Assembly: GCF_030056735.1 (NCBI RefSeq)
Contig: NZ_JASHKN010000017.1
Location: 24,558-88,557, forward strand
Length of the DNA stretch: 64,000 bases
Direction: 5' to 3'
Source: Rhodococcus sp. IEGM 1409
GTDB lineage: Bacteria; Actinomycetota; Actinomycetes; Mycobacteriales; Mycobacteriaceae
A program made the position numbers and the translations under genes. Below are positions 1 through 8,943 of this stretch, in pieces; within the stretch, counting starts at the first letter, position 1, and each line of letters begins with the position of its first letter. The notes below the pieces were generated by a model. The model did no database searches. It saw only the letters and a list, made by a program, of their open reading frames with translations, and had not been told where the DNA came from.

Positions 1-5
1 TCAGG

Positions 6-944
6 CTAGGCGGGTGGTGACGGTTTCGTGTGGTGACGCTCGGCGACGGAGCGCAGCAGTGTGGCGACGGCGTCGTGGAACTGCGTCAGTCCCGGCTCTT
101 CGACGGGAAAGTGCCCGCACCCGTCCAGCATCACGAATTCGGTGGGTGCGTTGATGCGGCGGAGGAACTGCAGGCTCAGTTCGGGTGGCGTCCATCGGTC
201 GTCGGCCGGGTGGGTGAGCAGGACAGGCGTCGTCCGAAACGATTCGGGCGCGGTGTGCTCGAACGAGAAGTAGCTGCTGAGGAATCCGAGTGGCACCCGA
301 ACGCCGCCACCGCGCGGATCCGTTGCACACAGCGTTGCGAGCTCCCGATTGCTGCTCATGTTCGCCACGTCGGCGACCCAACGGATGGGTACGCGGATGC
401 GGCCCACCAGCCGATCGGTGCGGCGCATCAGGGGAGCGCCGTAGATACCCATCGGGCCGAACCGCGCTGCGGCAGCTCTGGCTGACGGATCCGAGGGATC
501 GAGCAGACAGGTAGCGACGACGGCGTCGGCCAGACCGGTCCGCGCGGCCACCTCGTAGGCCAGCAGACCGCCGATGCTGGCGCCCAACAACACCAGCGGC
601 CGATCATCGGTTGCCTTCTCGGCACGGACGAGATCGCAGAGAAGGTCGACCCATTGCTCGTACCGGACGCCGGCGGGATCGGCTGCAACGGTGTCGCCGT
701 ACAGCGGAAGATCGGGAAAGAGGACTTCGGCGCCGAGTTTCACGCCGATCCCGGCAAACGGCCACAACGCGCCCGAGTACCCGCCGGCGCCGTGGATGCC
801 GAGAACCCGAACCGGCGCGTCTGGAACCACCGCCCGTGCGACGTGGACGGTGTTGCCGTTCCACTCCCACCACGTCGGGGTCGGCGCCGGCATGTGGTCG
901 GTGTACCGGGCGGGCATAAACTTCGAGTAATCGGCGCTGGTCAC
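6..944 (-). CDS. alpha/beta hydrolase
   Basis: A 312-residue alpha/beta-hydrolase-fold protein of unknown substrate. The nucleophile elbow GASIGG puts the serine near residue 123, the acid is probably in HPADD (248/249), and the histidine is in GCGHFP (278), giving a full Ser-Asp-His triad. An oxyanion HGAGG segment lies at about 51-55. There is no signal peptide, so it is probably cytoplasmic. The GTG at 944 has a weak ribosome site; the ATG at residue 10 (MPARY) is an alternative start. It is divergent from the TetR gene at 997 across 52 bp, which suggests control by that repressor. Confidence 0.85.
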   Translation of the reverse strand: MTSADYSKFMPARYTDHMPAPTPTWWEWNGNTVHVARAVVPDAPVRVLGIHGAGGYSGALWPFAGIGVKLGAEVLFPDLPLYGDTVAADPAGVRYEQWVDLLCDLVRAEKATDDRPLVLLGASIGGLLAYEVAARTGLADAVVATCLLDPSDPSARAAAARFGPMGIYGAPLMRRTDRLVGRIRVPIRWVADVANMSSNRELATLCATDPRGGGVRVPLGFLSSYFSFEHTAPESFRTTPVLLTHPADDRWTPPELSLQFLRRINAPTEFVMLDGCGHFPVEEPGLTQFHDAVATLLRSVAERHHTKPSPPA

Positions 945-996
945 CTACACAATTCTCGGTACCGGCGTCGCGGCTGACAACTCGCATCGGAGAACC

Positions 997-1614
997 GTGT
1001 CGACTCGGCGGAAAAGACCCTCCCAGCAGCGCTCGAGGGCTACGTACGACGCGATCCTGGAGGCGGCTACTCGCGTTTTCGCGGCGGAAGGCATGGCGGC
1101 GACCACTAACCGGATCGCTGACGAGGCAGGCGTGTCGGTGGGCTCGCTCTACCAGTATTTCGGCGACAAGTACGAGATCCTCTCGGAGTTGGCGAACCGT
1201 CATGTGAGGGCCGCGCGGGAAAGTTTTGCGGTGTGCCTTTCCGACATCGTCGAGCGTGAACTCTCCCTCGACGAGGCCGTCAGGATGTTGGTGGAGTGCG
1301 CGGTCGAAGTGAACAGTAAGCCGCGACAGTTCTTTCACCTGCTCTACGATCAGGTTCCGCGTACGCGTGAGCTCATCGAACAGGTCGAAGGAATGAATCG
1401 GCAACTGGTACTGGGATTTTCGGACGTACTGCAAAGCCGTGGATTCAGTGCGCAGGACGCGTTGTTGACTTCGCGGCTGACCGTGACTGCCGTGGACAGC
1501 CAGGTGCATCGGGTTGTGCTGGAATCGGATTCACCCGAAGAACTTCGGGTGCGCACGGAAGCCGTCGTGCGGCACGCGAGATCGATGATCGCGTCAGCCG
1601 AGAACCTGGCGTAA
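997..1614 (+). CDS. TetR/AcrR family transcriptional regulator
   Basis: A 205-residue TetR-type repressor. The N-terminal helix-turn-helix is clear (about residues 10-55): a TNRIADEAGVSVGSLYQYF segment followed by the D-K-Y-E-I-L junction typical of the family. The rest is an all-helical ligand and dimerisation domain. The GTG start at 997 has a purine-rich CGGAGA just upstream. The 52-bp divergent promoter shared with the hydrolase gene contains the palindrome CGGTACCG at about 956-963, a possible operator half. The likely target is therefore the hydrolase and itself; the ligand is unknown. Confidence 0.88.
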   Translation: MSTRRKRPSQQRSRATYDAILEAATRVFAAEGMAATTNRIADEAGVSVGSLYQYFGDKYEILSELANRHVRAARESFAVCLSDIVERELSLDEAVRMLVECAVEVNSKPRQFFHLLYDQVPRTRELIEQVEGMNRQLVLGFSDVLQSRGFSAQDALLTSRLTVTAVDSQVHRVVLESDSPEELRVRTEAVVRHARSMIASAENLA

Positions 1615-1617
1615 ACC

Positions 1618-1658
1618 ACAGAACCCGCTGCGCGCGAAGTGCGCTCAGCGGGTTCTGT
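1618..1658. terminator. bidirectional terminator-like hairpin
   Basis: A perfect 13-bp stem (arms 1618-1630 and 1646-1658, ACAGAACCCGCTG and its complement) encloses a GC-rich loop. It lies between the TetR stop (1614) and the stop of the convergent 34-codon gene (1668), so it can end transcripts from both sides. U-tracts are weak. Confidence 0.7.
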
Positions 1659-1667
1659 CGTCCTGTC

Positions 1668-1772
1668 TCAGGAGCCGAAGGGAAGGGTTCCCGACGGGAT
1701 CTGGTATCCACTGCTGCCGACGGAGGCGCTGCCCCAGAGTGCGAGGAAAGCGTTGATGGCGTTGGTGAGCAT
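1668..1772 (-). CDS. 34-residue small peptide, possible envelope peptide
   Basis: A short gene encoding 34 residues: MLTNAINAFLALWG followed by a Ser/Gly-rich tail ending in PFGS. It starts with ATG at 1772, and a near-perfect Shine-Dalgarno AAAGGA sits 7 nt upstream, which is the best support for it being real. A strong hairpin follows the stop. The N-terminal half can form a short hydrophobic or amphipathic helix (A5-W13); the rest is polar, flexible and lacks charge. It has no recognisable family. Size and composition are reminiscent of the very small mycolate-layer channel peptides (PorA/PorH) of corynebacteria, but there is no sequence match I can claim. Confidence 0.55.
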   Translation of the reverse strand: MLTNAINAFLALWGSASVGSSGYQIPSGTLPFGS

Positions 1773-1929
1773 ATGAATGTCCTTTGTGAGATGACTGATT
1801 CGTTTTCGACGGTACCGGGTGGATCTGTGGATTCGCTGGGAGTTGGCACCCATTTCACGGGGTCGGCACCCGTTCCAGCAGGTCGGAACGGGTGCCAACT
1901 GTCAGCAAAGGGTGCTCGCCCCGGGTGGG

Positions 1930-3375
<1,446 letters not shown>

Positions 3376-3379
3376 CAAT

Positions 3380-4564
3380 TCATTCCTCGGTGTTGTCGGT
3401 CGCCGCGAGGGCATACGCGTCGTCTGCCTGAGCGGTGTCGGTGAAACTGGTGAATCCGTATTTCTCGTGCGGTCCGATGGCGGCTACCTCGAAAAGACCG
3501 GTGCCGGAGTAGGTATTCGCGCCTGCTGCGAAATTGCCTTCCGTGAGCGTGAAGGACGCGAGGTTGTCGACGGGGGAGAACATGCGTTGGAACGGTTCGA
3601 TCTCGCGGACCTTGTGGCGCAGTCCCTGCACGACGAGTTCGCCCTGCCACATTCCGTGACGCCAGTCCTGTTCGAGTCCGTAGCCGGTGCCGATTCCGAT
3701 GTAGTTGGCCAGCAACAGTTCGCAGGTGACGGTGAGGACGTCACCGCCTGGCCGGTGGAAGGTGATGGTTGCTCCGGTGACATCGCGGGTGTCGGGGCAG
3801 AATGTCAGCTCGTGTTCGGGCCGGCCGAGCCATTCGTTGTCCCTGGTTTCGTCCGGCCACACTCGCATGGCTTCTTCGACTATGCGCCTGCCCTGTTCGT
3901 CTTCCTGCATGATCACCGAGATGGTGAACTCGTCGAACTGCATGACCGCGTAGATCCAGAAGAAGTTCTGGATTCCGTCGACGGCGCGTCTGCCTTGCGG
4001 TTCGGCTTCTCCGACCGGACGCACACCCCACGAACGGTCGCGGTTTCCCCGCCACGTCTTCGGGTCGATCGCGAAGTCCTTCCCGTCGACGGTGAGCGAT
4101 CCGGTCCAGGTTCCGGTTTGCAGGAAGCGTGAGGTGTCGAACGTGACTCGTTCGAGTTGGCGACGAAAGTGCTTGGGCTCGAGCGCCGCCGGGATGGTGG
4201 CGTCGAAGGTGATGTCGAAGGAGAGATCGTATTCGCTGCCCGGTTCGAGGACGACGCGGAGCTTCTGCAGTCCTTCCAGCACTTCGATGCGCAAAGGTCC
4301 GACGGTGGTGTCGGTACGGTCGGCGCCCAGAGCCTTCGACATACGAGCAACGATGTGGTCGTCACCGCGGCGCAGTACCGCGAAGGCATCCATGACGCCG
4401 AGGTTGGGGTACTGGCCGAGTCCGACGATGAGGAACACGTCGGGGGATTCGGTGGGGTAGCAGTTGAAGTAGTAGCGGTCGTAGAAGTTTCGATCCGAGG
4501 TGGCTACGTGACGAATCGGTTCGGCGATCTGGTGAACGGGGTAGTCGTCCATCGGCGACAGCAT
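3380..4564 (-). CDS. conserved protein of unknown function (kinase- and ALDH-linked)
   Basis: A 394-residue soluble protein that I cannot assign to a characterised family. It is rich in beta-strand-like, aromatic segments: a RNFYDRYYFN motif near the N-terminus, a KTWRGNRDRSWGVRP motif at mid-length, and FFWIYAVMQFDEF just after it. The overall pattern resembles lipocalin-like carotenoid/AttH-type beta-barrel proteins; this is an impression only. Its start lies one base after the stop of the kinase gene (TGA-C-ATG), so translation is probably coupled. It stands between an APH-like kinase and an aldehyde dehydrogenase in one operon, which suggests a shared catabolic pathway. A second ATG (MDDYPVHQ) four codons in is an alternative start. 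Confidence 0.75.
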   Translation of the reverse strand: MLSPMDDYPVHQIAEPIRHVATSDRNFYDRYYFNCYPTESPDVFLIVGLGQYPNLGVMDAFAVLRRGDDHIVARMSKALGADRTDTTVGPLRIEVLEGLQKLRVVLEPGSEYDLSFDITFDATIPAALEPKHFRRQLERVTFDTSRFLQTGTWTGSLTVDGKDFAIDPKTWRGNRDRSWGVRPVGEAEPQGRRAVDGIQNFFWIYAVMQFDEFTISVIMQEDEQGRRIVEEAMRVWPDETRDNEWLGRPEHELTFCPDTRDVTGATITFHRPGGDVLTVTCELLLANYIGIGTGYGLEQDWRHGMWQGELVVQGLRHKVREIEPFQRMFSPVDNLASFTLTEGNFAAGANTYSGTGLFEVAAIGPHEKYGFTSFTDTAQADDAYALAATDNTEE

Positions 4565-4565
4565 G

Positions 4566-5753
4566 TCAGGTGAGCCTCTCCCAGTAGGTGCCGTCCAGCA
4601 TGGCGGCCAGCGAAGCGCGGTGCATGATCATGTCGTCAGGGTCTTCGGGTCGCTGCGACTGTCCGAAAGCTATGGCGCGGGCTTGGATTCGCCACATGAT
4701 CACCGCCTGGCGAAGTGCAGCGTACGTAACGTAGAACTCCAGATCATGTGGGGTGTGGCCGGTGATCTCGGCGTAGGTCTGCGCGAGATCCGGCAGTCTC
4801 AGGAAGTCGGGAAGGCCGGGTAGGTTCGCCAGGCCGGCGATGTCCTCGAAGAACCTGTGCAGGAATGCCATCCAGCCCAGATCCATCTCTCGCGGGCCGA
4901 GAGTTGCCATTTCCCAGTCGAGTACGGCTACCGGCGCGAAGTCCTGGTACATGACGTTGCCGATGCGCGAGTCGCCCCAACAGAGCACGGCCGGCGAATC
5001 GTCTGCGGGATTGTTCTCCTCGATCCAGTCGAGGGCACGTTCGATGAGCGGTGATCTGATGCCGTCGGAGACCACCCACTCGTAGTACGCGCGCTGCTCG
5101 GCGATGTGCGCGGTGAATGCGTCTCGTGCAGTCTGTCCCGAATCCGGGAGTCGGAGGAAGTCGAAACGCTCACAAGGCTTGTCGATGGCGTGCAATTGAG
5201 CCAGGACGTCGACCGAGTTCTGCTGGAGGGTCTTTCGTTGTTCGGGGGACGCTTCGGTGACCCACGATCCGAAGTTGTACGGCATGACGTCAGGTGGCAC
5301 GTCGCCGGAGATGCGTTCCATCACGAAGAACGGCGCACCCAAGGCGTCCAGGTCGGATTCGGACCAGTACACGGCAGGCACGGGCACGGCGGAGTGCTCG
5401 CGCACCTGCGCCATGGTGCGGAACTGGGATTCGAGGTCGTAGGTCGGGAACACCGGCATGGTCGACTCTGTCGGCGCCACCCGGGCGACCAAGGGATGAT
5501 GATCGCCGTCCCAGGTGGCGTCGAAGAGAATGGTTTCGCTGGACATGCCGTTGGCTGCCGGCAAGGTGACGTCGGCGACGGTCACGGCCGATCCGGGCGG
5601 CACCTTTCCCGCCATCCACCGTTCCAGTCGTTCACGGAGGTCTTCGGTGTCGCGGAGGGAATCACTCGGTCGGGCGACCTGGGCGTGATGCTCGGCTCCT
5701 TCTGTCGAAGAAACGGTCGAGGCAACGTCAGATGAGGAAGCGTCTGGGCTCAC
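4566..5753 (-). CDS. APH-like phosphotransferase family protein
   Basis: A 395-residue protein of the aminoglycoside phosphotransferase/choline kinase fold, in the subgroup usually found beside acyl-CoA and steroid-degradation genes rather than drug resistance. The catalytic loop reads LCWGDSRIGN, with the Brenner-type aspartate and asparagine present and Trp where aminoglycoside kinases have His; the metal-binding LDWEMA follows. A hydrophobic beta-strand pair with VARVAPTE supplies the N-lobe. The GTG at 5753 was chosen over that at 5759 because AAGGAGG then lies 5 nt upstream. It is the first gene of the minus-strand operon ending in the aldehyde dehydrogenase. The substrate is unknown. 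Confidence 0.85.
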   Translation of the reverse strand: MSPDASSSDVASTVSSTEGAEHHAQVARPSDSLRDTEDLRERLERWMAGKVPPGSAVTVADVTLPAANGMSSETILFDATWDGDHHPLVARVAPTESTMPVFPTYDLESQFRTMAQVREHSAVPVPAVYWSESDLDALGAPFFVMERISGDVPPDVMPYNFGSWVTEASPEQRKTLQQNSVDVLAQLHAIDKPCERFDFLRLPDSGQTARDAFTAHIAEQRAYYEWVVSDGIRSPLIERALDWIEENNPADDSPAVLCWGDSRIGNVMYQDFAPVAVLDWEMATLGPREMDLGWMAFLHRFFEDIAGLANLPGLPDFLRLPDLAQTYAEITGHTPHDLEFYVTYAALRQAVIMWRIQARAIAFGQSQRPEDPDDMIMHRASLAAMLDGTYWERLT

Positions 5754-5812
5754 GGTCACCTCCTTCCCATAGGTGTCACGCGCAGTGCCCGTAACGGTGT
5801 GAGTCAGAACAC

Positions 5813-5826
5813 TAAAACACGTTACA
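5813..5826. promoter_or_regulatory. possible KstR-type operator
   Basis: The 14-mer TAAAACACGTTACA exactly fits the pattern TNNAACNNGTTNNA reported for KstR, the mycobacterial/rhodococcal cholesterol regulator. It lies 60-73 bp upstream of the APH-like kinase gene, in its promoter region. A pattern with eight fixed bases is expected about once per window by chance, so the position, not the match, is the argument. Confidence 0.3.
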
Positions 5827-5892
5827 GAAATTAGGAACAGCTGGCACCCGTTTAGTGGGACTCTCTGCGGATTTATCAGGGAGGAACGCGTG

Positions 5893-6780
5893 TCAGATCG
5901 CGGCGGTGAGCGAGAGCAGACCTGCGCCGGTCAGAGTTCCGGCGCCGCCCAGCTCGGCGGGAACGATCCGGAGCCCTGAGATGAACGACAAACGGGCATG
6001 TCGGGCAGCCGCGTCGAGCATCGGTTGCCACAGCGGTGCACCTGCCTGGGCGAAACCGCCGCCGATCACCGCGAGGTCCACGTCCAGGAGGGCGGCCGTA
6101 GAGGCGATGGCACCGCCGAGCGCCGTGCCTGCGCGGCGAAGTGCGTCCACGGCGATCGCGTCTCCGCTGTGTGCGCTCTCGGCAAGCTGACGGCCGGTGG
6201 TGCCCGTCCACCCCTGGTTACGCGCCCATCGCACCGCGGAGGGGCCACTCGCCACCGTCTCGAGGCAGCCGAGACCGCCGCAGCTACACGGTTCGGAAGA
6301 GCCTGGAACTACGAGGTGGCCGATGTGGCCCGCGTTGCCGGTTCGACCTCGCGCAATCGCGCCGCCGAGAACGATTCCGCCACCGATTCCCGTCGAGACC
6401 ACCAGGCTCAGGAGATTCGGGGTTCCGCGTCCGGCGCCGTGGTGGAACTCTGCCAATGCCGCCGCGGCCCCGTCCATGGCGAGGGCGGTTCCAGCGTTGG
6501 GAAAGAGGCTGCGGACGCCCGCTACCAGCTCGAATCCCTGTGCCCACTCGGTGATGTTGATGGGAGCGACGACGCCGGCGACGGTGTCCACGGGCCCGGC
6601 GCACGCGATGCCCACACCGTCGACGTCTCGGCCGTCGGAGACTCGTTCGAGCAGCGCCGCACAGGCTCCCCACGGGTCGGTCTGCGGCGTCGGCACGCTG
6701 TCGAACACGGGAACGCGGCCATCCTCTGACACGACGCCGGCAGCCATCTTGGTGCCACCGATGTCGAGTGCGAGGCGCAT
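5893..6780 (-). CDS. ROK family sugar kinase
   Basis: A 295-residue ROK (repressor/ORF/kinase) protein, probably a cytoplasmic glucokinase or N-acylhexosamine kinase using ATP. DIGGTK at residues 6-11 is the phosphate-1 loop. The zinc-binding signature CSCGGLGCLE is intact, and a glycine-rich VSTGIGGGIVLGG segment precedes it. There is no N-terminal helix-turn-helix, so this is the kinase rather than the repressor form. It starts only 4 nt after the methyltransferase stop and is surely co-transcribed with it. Sugar specificity cannot be read from the sequence. No ROK gene sits here in M. tuberculosis, so it is a lineage-specific addition to the block. Confidence 0.88.
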   Translation of the reverse strand: MRLALDIGGTKMAAGVVSEDGRVPVFDSVPTPQTDPWGACAALLERVSDGRDVDGVGIACAGPVDTVAGVVAPINITEWAQGFELVAGVRSLFPNAGTALAMDGAAAALAEFHHGAGRGTPNLLSLVVSTGIGGGIVLGGAIARGRTGNAGHIGHLVVPGSSEPCSCGGLGCLETVASGPSAVRWARNQGWTGTTGRQLAESAHSGDAIAVDALRRAGTALGGAIASTAALLDVDLAVIGGGFAQAGAPLWQPMLDAAARHARLSFISGLRIVPAELGGAGTLTGAGLLSLTAAI

Positions 6781-6784
6781 GTCG

Positions 6785-7555
6785 CTATCGCTTTTCGAGA
6801 ACCACGACGAGGTTGCTCACCAGGAACTCCCGTAGGCCGGGGACTCGGACCATCCACCACGCCCACGACGGGTGGTAGCGCGGGATCGCGGCGAGCAACG
6901 TTCCCTGGCTGGTTCCACGGGCCCAGCGTAAGCCGTCGGTGGCGCCGACTTTGAACAACGACACCCCGAATTTGTTCTTCGGTTCGCGTCCGGTCTTGCG
7001 GAGGTACCGCTTGGCCGCGTACTCGCCGCCCAGCGCATGCCATGGCCCGGTTTCGTGGCCGCCGAACGGACCCCACCACAGGGTGTACGAGAGAACCATC
7101 AAGCCGCTGGGCTTGGTCACGCGCAGCATCTCCTCCGCCATCAGCCAGGGCTCGCTGACGTGTTCGGCCACGTTGGAGGAGAAGCAGATGTCCACGGACG
7201 AGTCCAGGAACGGCAGAGCCAAACCAGATCCACGCACCGCACCGCCCACGGTCAGACCCGCTGCATGCATCTCCGACGGATCGGGTTCGACGGGAATATA
7301 GCGGGCACCGGCGGCTTGAAAGACCTCCGCAAAATAGCCCGGCCCGCCGCCCACGTCGAGGACGGTGAGGCCGTCGAGGGATCGTCCGGTCTGACCTTCG
7401 TGCAGGTCCGAGATCAATTCGACGGAGTCGCGTGCGAGCGCGCCGTAGAAGATGTCGGGTGCGGTCTGCTCGTGGCGGAAGTCGCTGAGCAGGCGCAGCG
7501 AGCGTTTCAGGGTTGCCCGTCGGCCGAAAGTGCGGGTCACTGCGGGCTTGGTCAC
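6785..7555 (-). CDS. class I SAM-dependent methyltransferase (Rv0224c-like)
   Basis: A 256-residue methyltransferase with the Rossmann motif I VLDVGGGPGYF, the acidic end of strand 2 (PVEPDPSEM) and motif IV around ICFSSNVAEHV. It corresponds to Rv0224c by motif, length (about 254 residues) and position, divergent from an Rv0225-type glycosyltransferase. The GTG at 7555 (MTKPAVTRTFGRR) was chosen because the conserved FGRRATL..SLRLLSDFR region starts just after it; a GTG at 7597 would add 14 residues. The acceptor is unknown. Genomic company points to a polysaccharide or glycolipid acceptor. Confidence 0.88.
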   Translation of the reverse strand: MTKPAVTRTFGRRATLKRSLRLLSDFRHEQTAPDIFYGALARDSVELISDLHEGQTGRSLDGLTVLDVGGGPGYFAEVFQAAGARYIPVEPDPSEMHAAGLTVGGAVRGSGLALPFLDSSVDICFSSNVAEHVSEPWLMAEEMLRVTKPSGLMVLSYTLWWGPFGGHETGPWHALGGEYAAKRYLRKTGREPKNKFGVSLFKVGATDGLRWARGTSQGTLLAAIPRYHPSWAWWMVRVPGLREFLVSNLVVVLEKR

Positions 7556-7728
7556 GGGTAGCAACTTTAGCCACTGGGGCGCCCGGTCCACGAACACCGT
7601 CAGGAGCGCGGCAATACGGACGCTCGAACAGTTAGGGTGTTCGGCAGGGTTACCGGCCGGTCAGGCGGGGCATCCCGCAGGTTCGCCCGAATCGTGGTGG
7701 CCACCGACCAACTCAGGGAGTAACGCAC

Positions 7729-8943
7729 GTGCGCGAGGTTCTGTTGCTCTGCTGGCGCGATACCGGGCATCCCCAGGGCGGTGGAAGCGAGCGTTACCTC
7801 GAGCAGGTCGGATCTCAGCTGGCCGAGCGCGGCATCAAGGTGACGCTGCGGACGGCGTTGTATCCCGGGGCGCCCGCGTCGGAGGTTCGTGACGGCATCA
7901 CCATCAGCCGAGCCGGTGGACGTTTCAGCGTGTACCCCCGCGCTCTGGCTGCCATTGCCGCTGGGCGTCTGGGCTTCGGATCGCTGAAGGGCATTCGCCC
8001 CGACGCGGTGATCGACACCCAGAACGGCATCCCCTTCTTCTCGAAAATCGTGGCGGGTGCGCCGGTCACGCTTCTTGTCCATCACTGCCATCGTGAACAG
8101 TGGCCGGTGGCAGGCGAGCTCGTCGGTCGGATCGGCTGGTGGGTCGAATCGCGATTGTCTCCGCGCACCCATCGGCGTAGTCAGTATCTGACGGTGTCGC
8201 TTCCCTCGGCGGAAGAATTGGTGGATCTCGGTGTCGAGCGCGAACGAATTGCCGTGGTGCGCAACGGTGCCGATCGGCTACCTGTCGGCGTCGACGCGGG
8301 TGGATCGATCACCAGGGCCGAGCGCCCCACCATTTCGGTTCTCTCACGACTGGTGCCGCACAAGCAGATCGAGGACGCACTCGAAGCCGTCGCAGCGCTG
8401 CGGCCGACGCTTCCAGGCATCCAACTCGACGTCATCGGTGGTGGTTGGTGGGAGCAGAACCTGCGTGATCGTGCCGCCGAGTTGGGGATCGGTGACGCCG
8501 TCTCGTTCTACGGTCACGTCGACGAGGTTCGTAAACATGAACTACTGGCGCAGTCGTGGATTCATCTCATGCCTTCGCGAAAAGAAGGATGGGGCCTTGC
8601 AGTCATCGAGGCTGCGCAGCACGGTGTTCCGACGATCGGCTACCGCAGTTCCAAGGGCCTGACCGATTCGATCGTCGACGGAGTGACCGGGCTTCTGGTC
8701 GGCGGCGAGCATGCCGGCGACGGTGACATCGCCGATCTGACGCAGGCTGCCGGCACCCTGCTCCGCGACCACGAACTCCGCACGGTGCTCGGTGAGAAAG
8801 CTCGCGTGTGGTCCGGCGAGTTCTCCTGGGAACAGACCGGCACCGGAGTGCTCGAAGTGCTGACTGCACACAAGGACGGTCGGTGGGTCTCAGGACTCGC
8901 CGCGCCGTGCGAGTCGAATTCGGTTCTGGTTCAGTCCGACTGA
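7729..8943 (+). CDS. GT4-type glycosyltransferase (Rv0225-like)
   Basis: A 404-residue retaining GT-B glycosyltransferase of the GT4 type. The N-terminal GGGSERYLEQV loop and the C-terminal SRKEGWGLAVIEAAQHGVPTI segment contain the family E-x7-E motif that binds the nucleotide sugar. SRLVPHKQ at mid-protein is the conserved start of the C-terminal Rossmann domain. The GTG start at 7729 has AGGGAG 8 nt upstream. It is divergent from the methyltransferase gene (173 bp from its chosen start) and its last 54 nt overlap the end of the convergent membrane-protein gene. It is probably cytoplasmic or membrane-peripheral and adds a sugar to an envelope glycan or glycolipid. Confidence 0.93.
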   Translation: MREVLLLCWRDTGHPQGGGSERYLEQVGSQLAERGIKVTLRTALYPGAPASEVRDGITISRAGGRFSVYPRALAAIAAGRLGFGSLKGIRPDAVIDTQNGIPFFSKIVAGAPVTLLVHHCHREQWPVAGELVGRIGWWVESRLSPRTHRRSQYLTVSLPSAEELVDLGVERERIAVVRNGADRLPVGVDAGGSITRAERPTISVLSRLVPHKQIEDALEAVAALRPTLPGIQLDVIGGGWWEQNLRDRAAELGIGDAVSFYGHVDEVRKHELLAQSWIHLMPSRKEGWGLAVIEAAQHGVPTIGYRSSKGLTDSIVDGVTGLLVGGEHAGDGDIADLTQAAGTLLRDHELRTVLGEKARVWSGEFSWEQTGTGVLEVLTAHKDGRWVSGLAAPCESNSVLVQSD

